This document shows positions 11,941-22,736 of a stretch of 64,000 nt of DNA, piece by piece. The DNA is taken from the NCBI RefSeq assembly GCF_027580225.2, contig NC_073340.2, positions 34,563,501-34,627,500 on the forward strand. The letters are read 5' to 3'. This DNA comes from Misgurnus anguillicaudatus. Its lineage: Eukaryota > Chordata > Actinopteri > Cypriniformes > Cobitidae. A program made the translations under genes and the position numbers. Positions within the stretch are counted from its first letter, which is position 1. Each line of letters begins with the position of its first letter. The notes beneath the pieces were generated by a model. That model did no database searches and had not been told where the DNA came from. It worked only from the letters and a program-made list of their open reading frames with translations.

Positions 11941-12435
11941 AAGCCCGATTTATAGTCGTAGGCTATCCGTAGCCTCTGCGTAGCTCTGCGTAGCTTGACG
12001 TGCACCTCGCAAAAATGTTAACAGCGTGTCAGTTCTACGCGGACCACAAGCACTGTGATTGGCCCACCAGAACCCCTCCCGTCAGGTAAAAAAAACTGCG
12101 TCATAGGTATTTCCGTTTGCGACGATGAAAACAAAGAATGGCCAAGTTGAGGAGTGATTTAACTCAAACTGCAACAAAAGTCGCTATTTATTTACTTCCA
12201 TCATTGCTGGTCTTCTCAAATCATAAACAACAAGTTGCTGTTTCTTCTTTGTTTGTGGGTTAACTTGCCAAGCTTCTTCTTCTTTGACGGTCGTGCTGCT
12301 ACTGTGGATGCGCGTCTGCGCGCGTGTTTGCACGTCGACGCGGAAAACGACGCAAAACTAAAAATGAAAACCGACGCGGAACCTACGCCGCCGTGGCTAC
12401 GCCATAGGACCTACGCACAACTATAACGAGCCCTT
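11941..12435. mobile_element. Harbinger-like MITE, AAGCCCG family, copy 1
   Basis: Ends AAGCCCGATTTATAGTCGTA and GCACAACTATAACGAGCCCTT are inverted, bordered by TTAA-like sequence (about 11939-11942 and 12434-12437). The interior has dense CTACGCCGTAGG-type motifs. About 85% similar by eye to 31758-32269. Confidence 0.8.
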
Positions 12436-12436
12436 A

Positions 12437-13150
12437 AGTCAAACCACAATGTAGTGTACAATGCAGTTAATGTATTGCAAACCTGTAGGTGACAGAAAAA
12501 ACATACTTAGTCTCATTGCTTGGAGCTTTGGAGCAAGAGTTGACTAGCCCTGTTACACAAAACCCATTAGGGCTGAAAGGTCAAAAATAAAATTTTCTCT
12601 CAGATCTGTCCTTCTCTATATGCAAATGCATGCAAATTACGAACACAAGCTATTAAACTGTTGATTTAACAAAGTCTACCCGAATGCTCTGTGAAGCAGG
12701 AGTCTTAAAAATAACAGCTTGCTTCAGCAAGAACCCTCCTCTTTACAGGAATCACGTTTGGCTGTATATGGGTCTTGAGGTCCTTTGGAATAAAAATGTT
12801 TTATTGTTTCATAATAGGTTTTTTACAGTTCAGCACATTGGTTTCCGAGGTCTTTAAAGCAAGCGTACACAGGTGTTTTTTAAAGAACTAGACGAAAAAC
12901 ACTTTTACCGTGTTACCAAAAGATTGTACAAAAAACATCACAAAACTTTTTTACTTAATTCACTGGAAATATTTTTGTCATTTACTACGAAACAAAATTA
13001 CACTGCAAGTCTTGATGCCCAATTCTGATTTGTTGAGTATATCAGAGTTATTTAGCATTTTTGTAGACATACTGACCCGAAACAGCTTAAACTACAGAGG
13101 AAGAAAAACTTACAAAATTATATAATGTATTATAATATAAAACTTTAGTA
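12437..13150. other. Intergenic, no gene seen
   Basis: AT-rich, with no clear repeat ends, splice-bounded coding stretch or RNA motif. Confidence 0.4.
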
Positions 13151-14990
13151 TAATGGGGTGTACACACCAAATGTGAATTTAACGATTTGCGCGAGTAGAT
13201 TATATACAAAGTCAATGCACAGACGCAAATAGATGGAAACTTGCAAAGGGTGATGTGAATTGCCACGAAACGCGTCTTCAAGCGAAAAATCAACACGAAG
13301 TTAAATCTCGCAGGTATTCTAGTGAAAAGAACGCAATGCTTTATATTTGGTGTGTACGCAGCATTACTCTAGCACCAAACTAACTAGTTATGCTAAAATG
13401 CAAGCGAAAAATTGACACGAAGTTAAATCTTGCGAGTAATCTAGTGCAAAGAACGCAATGCTTTATGTTTGGTGTGTACGCAGCATTACTCTAGCGCCAA
13501 ACTAACTAGTTATGCTAAAATGCAAGCGAAAAATTGACACAAAGTTAAATCTCGCGAGTAATCTAGTGCAAAGAACGCAATGCTTTATGTTTGGTGTGTA
13601 CGCAGCATTTCTCTAGCGCCAAACTAACTAGTTATGCTAAAATGCAAGCGAAAAATTGACACAAAGTTAAATCTCGCGAGTAATCTAGTGCAAAGAACGC
13701 AATGCATTATGTTTGGTGTGTACACAGCATTACTTTAGCGCCAAACTAACTAGTTATGCTAAATTGCAAGCGAAAAATTGACACGAAGTTAAATCTCGCT
13801 AGTAATCTAGTGCAAGCAATGCATGCTTTATATTTGGTGTGTATGCAGCATTGCTCTAGCGCCAAACTAACTAGTTATGCTAAAATGCAAGCGAAAAATT
13901 GACACGAAGTTAAATCTCGCGAGTAATCTAGTGCAAAGAACGCAATGTTTTATGTTTGGTGTGTATGCAGCATTACTCTAGCGCCAGACTAACTAGTTAT
14001 GCTAAAATGCAAGCGAAAAATTGACACGAAGTTAAATCTTGCGAGTAATCTAGTGCAAAGAACGCAATGCTTTATGTTTGGTGTGTACGCAGCATTACTC
14101 TAGCGCCAAACTAACTAGTTATGCTAAAATGCAAGCGAAAAATTGACACAAAGTTAAATCTCGCGAGTAATCTAGTGCAAAGAACGCAATGCTTTATGTT
14201 TGGTGTGTACGCAGCATTTCTCTAGCGCCAAACTAACTAGTTATGCTAAAATGCAAGCGAAAAATTGACACAAAGTTAAATCTCGCGAGTAATCTAGTGC
14301 AAAGAACGCAATGCTTTATGTTTGGTGTGTATGCAGCATTACTCTAGCGCCAGACTAACTAGTTATGCTGAAATGCAAGCGAAACATTGACACGAAGTTA
14401 AATCTCGCAAGTAATCTAGTGCAAAGAACGAAATGCTTTACGTTGGTGTGTATGCAGCATTACTCTAGCGCCAGAATAACTAGTTATGCTAAAATGCAAG
14501 CGAAAAATTGACACGAAGTTAAATCTCGCAAGTGATCTAGTGCAAGCAATGCATGCTTTATATTTGGTGTGTACGCAGCATTACTCTAGCGCCAGAATAA
14601 CTAGTTATGCTAAAATGCAAGCGAAAAATTGACACGAAGTTAAATCTCGCAAGTGATCTAGTGCAAGCAATGCATGCTTTATATTTGGTGTGTACAAAGC
14701 ATTACTCTAGCGCCAAAATAGCTAGTTATGCTAAAATGCAAGCCCAAAATTGACACAATATTAAATCTCACGAATAATCTAGTGCAAAGAACGAAATGCT
14801 TTACGTTGGTGTGTACGCAGCATTACTCTAGTGCCAAAATAGCTAGTTATGCTAAAATGCAAGCCCAAAATTGACACAATATTAAATCTCACGAGTAATC
14901 TGGTGCAAAAAAACGCAATGCTTTATGTTTGGTGTGTACGCAGCATTACTCTAGCGCCAAACTAACTACAGTAGTTAAGCTAAAATGCAA
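13151..14990. mobile_element. Harbinger-like element with an amplified right end
   Basis: The left end TAATGGGGTGTACACACC and the left arm (GCGAGTAGATTATATACAAA) match the family copies at 21.0-22.7 and 28.8-29.3 kb. The right arm, TTTGGTGTGTACGCAGCATT, is present many times because it has been tandemly amplified (see the array entry). Confidence 0.75.
13279..14987. repeat. 122-bp tandem array, 14 units
   Basis: CAAGCGAAAAATTGACAC-like unit starts occur at 13279, 13401, 13523, 13645, 13767, 13888, 14010, 14132, 14254, 14376, 14497, 14618, 14739 and 14860. The spacing is 121-122 bp and the last unit ends near 14987. Each unit contains the right arm of the transposon, its terminus (GTGTGTACGCAGCATTA) and about 34 bp of sequence from beyond the terminus. 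Units differ by only a few substitutions, and downstream units share variants (AGCCCAAAATT), which indicates local spread. Confidence 0.95.
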
Positions 14991-15544
14991 CCCTGATACC
15001 CAAGAATAATATTTAAATATAAATTGATCCCTGTTTAGCAGATTGTCATCATGTCTGTACCAAACACATCATAAAGGAAATACATTTGTTTTTATTTCAG
15101 CTTAAATAAATATAGAAACGTAAGAAATAAACAGACTTACAAAAGCACAAACAAAAGGACACAAAGCTTTTATACACCGACACAGCGAGAATCAACATGA
15201 AGGCTTTTCATCAAAGTAGCCTTTGTGAAGGCATACAAAAGTTCATATTGGGGGGCATTAATGTTTCTTTGTGATTTTGTACAACAGGGAGTAAGTGACT
15301 TATTAAGTGGATATTTAAATATGAAGGAAATGCAGACTGAAAGGTTCCTATAAAATACAAGCAGATTAACAGCCTCTTTCTTACAAAATAAAATAACAAC
15401 CTCAAATCAATTCATGTCCATTTCATAATTGATTTGGCAAGCAGCCGTGTAATAAACAGGATCACGTAGCAGACAGGGCGACAAAGGAATATTTGTGATG
15501 TCGGGTTTTCTGGAGCGATAATGAGCGGCTATTTGCAAATTATA
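14991..15544. other. Intergenic, no gene seen
   Basis: AT-rich unique-looking sequence. The 64-codon - strand frame at 15211-15405 has no recognisable protein. Confidence 0.4.
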
Positions 15545-15751
15545 CACTGTAAAAAATGTCTGTAGAAATTACAGTATTAATGGGTGTTACTGGCAACTAG
15601 CTGCCAGTAACTTACTGTAGATTTTACATTTATGTTATTTACTGGCAACATTTTGTTCAAAGTTAAATGAACATGAAACATTTTTGGACTTTATCTTTTA
15701 CAGTAAGTTACTGGCAACCAGCTGCAAAATTACAGCAAATTTTTTAGAGTG
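15545..15751. mobile_element. CACTG-ended MITE, 207 bp
   Basis: Ends CACTGTAAAAAATGTCTG and ...AAATTTTTTAGAGTG are inverted, with a second inverted motif TTACTGGCAACTAGCTGCCA / CTGGCAACCAGCTG inside. Flanked by TA on both sides. Confidence 0.75.
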
Positions 15752-15822
15752 TACTTGCATCAATCTTTTCAGATCAAATTCATGTACTCATTTACCCTCA
15801 TGCCAACAAGATGACTAGAATT

Positions 15823-16622
15823 TAGAGAAGCACCAATTGACCGGCCTGGACCAATAGCGGCCATTTAGATTCTGAGCAGGTCCTTTTGTTGCCAGTTGTG
15901 CAAGCAATGACATCACTGCCACACGCACACTTGCAGTGAAAGCAGCGCCCGATCGTTATCCAATAGCAGCATTAATTTAATTCCGTACCCGGAAACGTGA
16001 TCCATTTGACATAAAGACTGCGAGGAGAACCGCCCCCACAAAACGCGCCATAATTAGAAACCTTCAGACTGTGAACACAAATAAGACTTGCCTTTCAGCG
16101 TCTACGGAAACGAGTCGAAGTTGTGTTGGGTTTTTATTAATTTCTTCCCCGCGTCCGCACCGCATATGTTGATTTGATTTGACTCTGCTATAAATTACCA
16201 GCCATTTTCCAGAAATTTCATAAACTTTCTCAGTCCAACTCGGACGTCGCGTTTCCCAAAAAGTGGTTTAATCTCATGTCTTATCAGAAAAGTACAACCC
16301 GATTCCAGGGCAGTTTCACAATTGATATTTGGACATCTATCATTGAGCCTGACTGAGTTTACGAGAGCTTTATTTTGAGAAAGAAGATCCTAGAATTTAA
16401 TGCAGTTTAAGTGAAAGTGCAATGTTTCAATTTATTTTATGATGAAAATAAAGTTTTTAAAGAAAGAAAAGTGGATTTTTGTTTGTATCTAAGCGTTAAT
16501 TGTAGTTCTTAGTAAGAAAATCTGAATCTCAAAAATCGGTATCGGCGGGTCACACTTATAGAAAAATCGGAAATCAGCAACCGGTGAATTGAGAAAAGAG
16601 AATTGCAACCGGTGCATGTCTA
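15823..16622. mobile_element. hAT-like remnant, 800 bp
   Basis: The left end TAGAGAAGCACCAATTGACC and the right end GCAACCGGTGCATGTCTA are imperfect inverted repeats. No clean 8-bp duplication remains. The right end abuts the target duplication of the next hAT element. No transposase frame is present. Confidence 0.55.
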
Positions 16623-16905
16623 ATACATATTAGGGATGCACCGATACCACTTTTTCCATCTCCGATCCGATACCCAAATTCTAAGTATCGGTCGAAACCG
16701 ATACCTGCCGATCCAATACTACTGTATTTTTCTTGAACAATTTAAATTGCGCGCGCGCACACACACACAATGTTAAAAGTGTATAGTGCTTTCTGCTACA
16801 TCATTTTAAATGTAAAAACCAATAATTTAAAATTATTTACAAGTTACAAGAATATTAGTAATTATTAACCATGCAGTGTTTATTTTTGGTTATTTTGGGA
16901 ATTAT

Positions 16906-17622
16906 CAGGGTTCCCCCACCTTAGTTAACTTTAAATTCAAGGACCTTTTAAGGACTTTCCAGGTCCAATACCCCCAAATTCAAGGACTAAATGTGGGGAC
17001 ACATTTCAAGTGAGTGCAAGGTTACATTGTGTTCCCTTTTAAGATACATTGTTACAGTTCCCTTTCGAGGGAACTCGCGCTGCGTCACTGCAGTGACACT
17101 TTGGGGACGCCTCCAATGGTAAGTGCGTCTGAATGTGTTTATTAAATTCAACCAATGGTGAGGCTTAATGACAAAGACAGGGTGAAGCGGGAGCCAGGAA
17201 GTATATCGCTATCTGAAATATTGCCAAAGATGGCGTTACAGGGATGTAGGAAGTATGGCAAGAGAGACGCAGCGTCTCATTCCCTTCTCAGGGAACAACA
17301 GTTACATACGTAACCAGAGACGTTTTCATGTGTCAAACACAACTATGCAAAAAAGCATTTTGATATGAATCAACATTTGCATACAAAAGATATAAGCATT
17401 TAAGTTTAGCACGTGTGCTTAAATTTTTTTATGATACCATCCTACACTACACAGGGAATAATATGGATTTTTTTCCCAGAAAACTTCTTGGATAAAATAG
17501 ATTCAAGCATTTTCAATGACCTGTATCTATGTATGCATATTTTCAAAAACTTCCCAGGGCCTTGAATTTTTACCCAGATTCGCACACTTTCAAGGATTTC
17601 AAAGACCCGTGGGAACCATCCC
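16906..17622. mobile_element. hAT-like MITE (CAGGGTTCCC family) nested at 16.9 kb
   Basis: Left end CAGGGTTCCCCCACC with repeated TTCAAGGACCTTTTAAGG motifs; right end CCCGTGGGAACCATCCCG preceded by TTTCAAGGATTTCAAAGA. The two halves are separated by another insertion. The target duplication was not resolved. Confidence 0.7.
17050..17320. mobile_element. Non-autonomous element, GTTCCCTTTCGAGGGAAC family
   Basis: The left end has GTTCCCTTTCGAGGGAACTC, itself a palindrome, and GCGCTGCGTCACTGCAGTGA. The right end has GAGACGCAGCGTCTCATTCC, then AGGGAACAACAGTTACATAC. It is the innermost layer of the nest at 16.6-17.9 kb. Confidence 0.7.
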
Positions 17623-18284
17623 GGGTGAAGAATTCATGCGCCTAAATCATACTGTGCTTCCTGGGCGCAGCATTGATGCACTTGAAGCATCCTGACATGG
17701 GAATCCTCACTCCGCAAACTATGCAAAGTTAAGTTCATAACTGTTAAAACACAAAGAGAATACATGCATCGGAATTGCATCGGTCCTGTTAGTCCGATAT
17801 CAAGCAAAAAAGGCCAGATCGGCCCTAATACCGATCCAAAATATCAAATCGGTGCATCCCTAATACATATATGACAAAAACACAACAAATCCAACTTACA
17901 CACACATCTTTCATCACAATCCTTACTAAACTTTGGCTCTCGTGGAAAAACGTTGAATGCTTCCTCGTGTGGGTTTTAGCATCTGATAAATATATGCAAA
18001 TGTCAATTTTAAACGTGCTGTTTGATAAAATGTCAAGAATGCATTTTTTGCAAATGCTAGACAAAGGGTAAAAATGCTGCATTTCATTTATATATCACAA
18101 AATAATTCCCATATTTACATGATTCTGTATTTTTGATAAATTTACTATTATGCCAAAATGTGGAGTGACAAACTTTTTTTAATAATTTCTTATTAAATCC
18201 TGCTATTCAAATGTTACTTAGCATCTGTTAAACATGTAAATCAGTAGGTCACCATCTGACATAGAGGATTTTCCTTTCAGTTCC

Positions 18285-18356
18285 CCTCCTCTCTCGCTCT
18301 CTCTCTCTCTCTGTCCACCCCGCCTCCTCTCTCTCTCTCCCTCTCTCGTCCCTCAG
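18285..18356 (+). promoter_or_regulatory. CT-rich tract at the insyn2a 5' end
   Basis: An almost pure pyrimidine tract of TC and CTCTC runs ends in CCTCAG. It sits directly before the CpG-rich 5' exon. It may act as a GAGA-type core-promoter tract or as the polypyrimidine tract of a splice acceptor at 18355-18356. No TATA box is evident just upstream. Confidence 0.4.
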
Positions 18357-18768
18357 TTCTCAGAGTCGCTGGTTCAGGATGGATGTCTCGTGTGCGCACA
18401 AGCCATCACTGAGTGCCGGACTGCGCCGCATCCCGACGGCAACGTGTGCATGAGTGTGCGCGTGCATGCCCGTGTGCATGCGTGAGAGAGGAGAGTTGCG
18501 GGGGAGACGCGAGCGTGTGTGTGTGCGCGGGTGCGATCGGGGCAAATCTCTGTGGAATCTCCCACGCTGGATGTTTAACCATCACAGAAGGCTCGACTGA
18601 CGGCACGTCTGCTCTCACGGACGAACTCCAGACATGGCAGACCCTCTCACCGGGCTGACATCTGTTCTCAAACCCTGACACAACCCTGCACCGCCGAGAG
18701 AGACGACATGAGCTGGTCATCTCTCCCTCCTCTTCATCACGATCCTCATCACTGATCTCTGTCTGGAG
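18357..18768 (+). other. insyn2a: Probable 5' noncoding exon of insyn2a
   Basis: A CpG-rich stretch follows an approximately 80-bp CT-rich tract and ends at CTGGAG|GTGAGTCG, a near-perfect splice donor (GT at 18769-18770). It lies 15.3 kb upstream of the acceptor of the first coding exon on the same strand. No long ATG frame crosses the donor. Two readings are possible: a first exon starting within or near the CT tract, or an internal 5' UTR exon using TCCCTCAG at 18356 as acceptor. It contains upstream ATGs, including a 24-codon uORF at 18379-18453. The link to insyn2a is inferred from strand, position and base composition. Confidence 0.6.
18379..18453 (+). other. Upstream ORF (24 codons) in the 5' exon
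   Basis: The first ATG of the proposed 5' exon (AGGATGG, purine at -3 and G at +4, so a fair Kozak context) opens a 24-codon frame that ends in TGA inside the same exon. Further ATGs follow. If the exon is in the mature mRNA, this uORF would lower translation of the main frame. The peptide has no recognisable feature. Confidence 0.4.
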
Positions 18769-20194
18769 GTGAGTCGCTCGCTCGTTCAGCTCACGTCTTC
18801 ACAGCACCTTTAACTTGGCAGGTTACTCGTATCTCATTGCATAACGTTAGATATAATCAACTGGAAGAGATTAATAATGCGGCAAAGTGAATAAAAACTA
18901 AAAGTAGATATTTAAAAGTTGATTTGAAAATGCTGTGAATTTGAGACGCTCATCCGAAGTTCATTTAATGTTATGATAATGTTTTCATTACAACCCACGC
19001 ATGCAGAGCGAGAAAGACAGAGATGGGGAGGGTTTGCTGACAGCTGGATGATGGTAGCGTAAAACATAAGTTGAAAGCAAACAGAAGATTTAGTAACAGT
19101 TCTGGTTAACCAGGGACTAATTGAAAAGCTAACAAAGATTACAATCGTGTCATCATTTACCCACCGTCATCTTTTTTAGTCAGTTTTATCTATGAAACAA
19201 ACAAAGATGTGCTGAAGAATGGACTGTGAGCTATATACATATAATGTATATTGTATAAATCACTGTATGTCATGCAATGAACCAATATGTAAGTTGCTAT
19301 TTGCTGGAAATCTTCCCCTCCTAAACCTTCAATATATTATATTTAAGGATGCTGTTTGATATGCATCATGCCAGGATTTACATCGATGATAAAGTCAGAG
19401 AAGTTGAAAGCTATATGTATATGCTTTTAATTGTAAAAGCCGAACATCTACTGTTGAGTTAAACGGAAAAAAGCAAGTCATACGGCAATATATTTGGATG
19501 TAATAACAGCATGACTGTAAGTAAAAAACTTTTTCCTTTAAGAGAGTGTGTCAGTGGCTCAATTGTCCTGATAAAAACCCTTAAGAAAAAGCGTAAAGGT
19601 GTAACAGTGTGTTTGTGTGATCACGACTGTCTTCCCATTGGCTCTTAGCAAGCACGTCACCCTCATGCAAAATACACCCATCCCCAAATTACCTCACCAT
19701 TCAAAGAGAGAGAGAGAGCAAGAGCAAAAGAGAGAAAGAGAGAGAGAATAAAGACTACCATGGTCTTTATTCATATACATATTCATACAAATGCGGTCAC
19801 AAAAAGGTATCTTGCATTCAAATAAAAAATATTAGCATCAATTCGAGTAAAGAAAGCATTGAAATGACAGCGACATTCAGGCTGACGTTGACCCCACACA
19901 AAAGTTTGTGGAAAACCCGATGATCCGTGTTATACAGCATGAAGACATTTCAAAACGGCATCTTGCACTTCAATAGCAGCAAATAAATGTGACCTTTAAC
20001 GTTAACGTCATCAGTGCACAATCACACATTTTAATAGGTGACGTACAAACATTACAGAGTCTTAAGTATGTTTCTCATTATCTCTCATCATTTGTCTTTG
20101 TTTACAATTTGAGGATTTGAATAAAGATTAGGTTAGAAAATGATTTTCAGACTTTTATTATTAAAATTAAACCATATTACAACCAAACACTTAT
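18769..20194 (+). other. Start of insyn2a intron 1, no other gene seen
   Basis: The proposed intron 1 runs from 18769 to 34039. This part is AT-rich, with a GAGAGA-rich tract at about 19705-19747 and no recognisable repeat ends. Confidence 0.45.
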
Positions 20195-20422
20195 GGGGCG
20201 GTTTTCTGGACAGGGATTAGACTAGTCCTAGACTAAAAAAAATGTAAGAGCTGTCCAAACTGAAAACAACTTGCATCTTAAAATACATCAGTGCCCTTTG
20301 TTGTGCCCCAAAATGCACACAAGTTATGTTTTTTATTAAGACATGTTTGTTAAAACTAGTTCTATATTATAATTAAACTAAGGACTAGTCCTGGCTTAAG
20401 CTAATCTCTGTCCAGGAAATCA
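20195..20422. mobile_element. MITE of the GGCGGTTTTC family, copy 2
   Basis: Starts GGGCGGTTTTCTGGACAGGG and carries the inverted pair AGACTAGTCCTAGACTAA / ACTAAGGACTAGTCCTGGC before a final CTGTCCAGGAAATC. Fuller than the copy at 6465-6630. Confidence 0.75.
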
Positions 20423-21030
20423 GTTTAACCTAAGTTTAAATCCTAATTTAAAAAGAAAAGCTTATTGAGGTTTGAAACAAAGCCTGAAGTAGGCAAAGAT
20501 ACTGAGTCATACAGTTGTGCTCCACATCAAAGACAACCAAAGCAAAATCCGTGTGAGAAACACGTCTGATCTGAGACTTGATAAACAGAAAGATGGAGAT
20601 AAGAGATTGTGCAAGATGCCAGTGAGTTAAGATATTGGGCTAGAGAATAATCACAGGCCTCAGTCAGAAAGAAAGCAAGCAAGCAATCGCTGTTTGTGTA
20701 ATGGGTTGATTATGAGCTTCATTTCTCATTGTACACACATGCGAGAGAAGATATGCGTGTGTGAAATACTGAAGCAATAAATTATTCACCCACACGTCCA
20801 TCACTGTTTACACAACAGTGTGTGTTTACAGATACTGTCATAAAACTCTAACTTTTACTATTAGTATGGCCTAATTCTGCCAATATGATCGGAGAGATGG
20901 ATATTGGCATTTTCATTCCAATACGCAGAAAGTCAAGAAGGAGAGCCGTACTGAATACATAGTACGGCATAGCATTGACTTTTGACTGGAGTCTGAAGCT
21001 AGTACATTAAAATCTTTATCTACCCACACA
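20423..21030. other. Intron 1, no gene seen
   Basis: No repeat ends or splice-bounded coding stretch recognised. Confidence 0.4.
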
Positions 21031-22736
21031 AAGACAACATATACATAACAAAAAGATACGTTTTGCACAAGTATATTACAAACAAAGTCAATGCAAAGAA
21101 GGGAATAGATGGGAATAGCTGACAATAAACAGGAAATAGGCGGGAAATAAACAGGAATAGACACACATTTGGTTTCATTCGCGAGATGCATATGCGCAAA
21201 TAAGTGCGAATTGACATAAATAGGGACGAACTGACCAGAATAGACGGGAAATAGACAGGAAATAGACAGGAATAGCTGACAATAGATGGGAAATAGGCGG
21301 GAAATAGACGGGAATAGACGGACATTTTGTTTCATTCGCAAGACGCATATGCGCAAATAGGCACGACTGACGTGAACAGGGACAAACTGACCAGAATAGA
21401 CGGGAAATAGACAGGAAATATGCGGGAAACAGACAGCAAATAGAAGGGAAATAGACAGGAATAGACGGGAAATAGACAGGAATAGACGGGAAATAGACGG
21501 GAATAGAGGCACGTTTGGTTTCATTCGCGAGACGCATATGCGCAAATAGGTGCGAACTGACGCGAATAGGGACAAACTGACCAGAATAGACAGGAAATAG
21601 ACGGGAAACAGACAGGAAATAGACGGGAAATAGACAGGAATAGACGGGAATGGACGGGAACAGACATACATTTGGGTTTATTCGGGAGACGCTAATGCGC
21701 AAATAGACGCGAACTGACACAAATAGGGATGAACTGACCAGAATAGACAGGAAATCGACAGGAAATCGACAGGAATAGCTGACAATAGATGGGAAATAGG
21801 CGGGAAATAGACGGAAATAGACGGGAATAGAGGCACGTTTGGTTTCATTCGCGAGACGCATATGCGCAAATAGGTGCGAACTGACGCGAATAGGGACAAA
21901 CTGACGCGAATAGACAGGAAATAGACGGGAAACAGACGGGAAATAGACGGGAAATAGACGGGAAATAGACGGGAAATAGACATACGTTTGGTTTTATTCG
22001 CGAGACGCATATGCGCAAATAGGCGCAAACTGACACGAATAGGGATGAACTGACCAGAATAGACAGGAAATAGACAGGAAATAAACAGGAAATCGACAGG
22101 AATAGCTGACAATAGATGGGAAATAGGCGGGAAATAGACGGAAAATGACGCACATTTCGTTTCATTCACGAGCAAATAGGCGCAAAGTGACGCGAATAGG
22201 TGTGAATAGGTGTGAATAGGGACAAACTGACCAGAATAGACGGGAAATAGACAGGAATGGATGGGAATTGCTGTAATAGATGGGAAATAGGTGTGAATAG
22301 GCGTGAATAGGGAAAAACTGACCAGAATAGACAGGAAATAGACGCGAAACAGACAGGAAATAGACACGAAACAGCCCGGAAATAGATGGGAATGGACGGC
22401 AATAGACAGTAAGAAGTTGGGAATAGACACACATTTCGCATCATTCGTGAGATGCATATTCACAAATAGGCGTAAATAGATGCAAATAGGCATGAATTGC
22501 GCGAATAGGCACGAATATACGCGAATTCCCACAGGGCGATGTGAATGACGCGAATTGTGCAGTGGGTATTCTGCAGAAACATACACTATTCACCTCAAAG
22601 GCAGCTTCATGCAAGTTGAAAATATTCAACACAAGCAAAAAATTTGCAGGACACAAATTAAAATCCCCTGAGTAATCTAGACCGACGAATGTGATGCTTC
22701 ACGTGTTATGCAGCATAACACAGCATTAGGTCTTAC
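21031..22736. mobile_element. Harbinger-like element inflated by an internal minisatellite
   Basis: The left arm (21031-21110: GTATATTACAAACAAAGTCA and neighbours) and the right arm (22560-22736: AAGTTGAAAATATTCAACAC, GAGTAATCTAGACC, CAGCATTAGG) correspond to the family member at 28758-29329 and to the left side of 13151-14990. Between the arms sits the 1.45-kb array described separately. Confidence 0.65.
21111..22560. repeat. Minisatellite of about 10-11-bp motifs with higher-order units
   Basis: Runs of GGGAATAGAC, GGAAATAGAC and similar motifs are punctuated by a longer module containing TTCATTCGCGAGACGCATAT. That module begins near 21174, 21331, 21520, 21677, 21844, 21993, 22161 and 22440, so the higher-order spacing is mostly 149-189 bp. 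Long - strand open frames here (up to 302 codons, rich in Phe-Pro-Ser-Ile and Leu) exist only because the motif lacks stops in that orientation. Confidence 0.93.

Larger units (their letters stand above)
16631..17862. mobile_element. hAT element (1.23 kb) with nested insertions
   Basis: Termini TAGGGATGCACCGATACCA and CAAATCGGTGCATCCCTA are inverted and flanked by exact ATACATAT repeats (16623-16630, 17863-17870). The interior is interrupted by the two elements below. Non-autonomous. Confidence 0.92.

Noticed and set aside
13279..14987. CRISPR-like reading of regularly spaced repeats
   Set aside because: The unit repeats in full with no unique spacers, the host is a vertebrate, and the unit derives from a transposon end.
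18360..18720. Antisense frames of 60-104 codons over the CpG-rich 5' exon
   Set aside because: CpG-rich DNA gives spurious open frames. They lie opposite the proposed insyn2a 5' exon and have no recognisable protein.
20913..22586. Long - strand open frames (252, 228 and 302 codons) with Phe-Pro-Ser-Ile/Leu-rich repeats
   Set aside because: They coincide exactly with the minisatellite. Several frames are open at once, composition follows the DNA motif, and there is no splice or start context. A stop-free repeat, not a protein.
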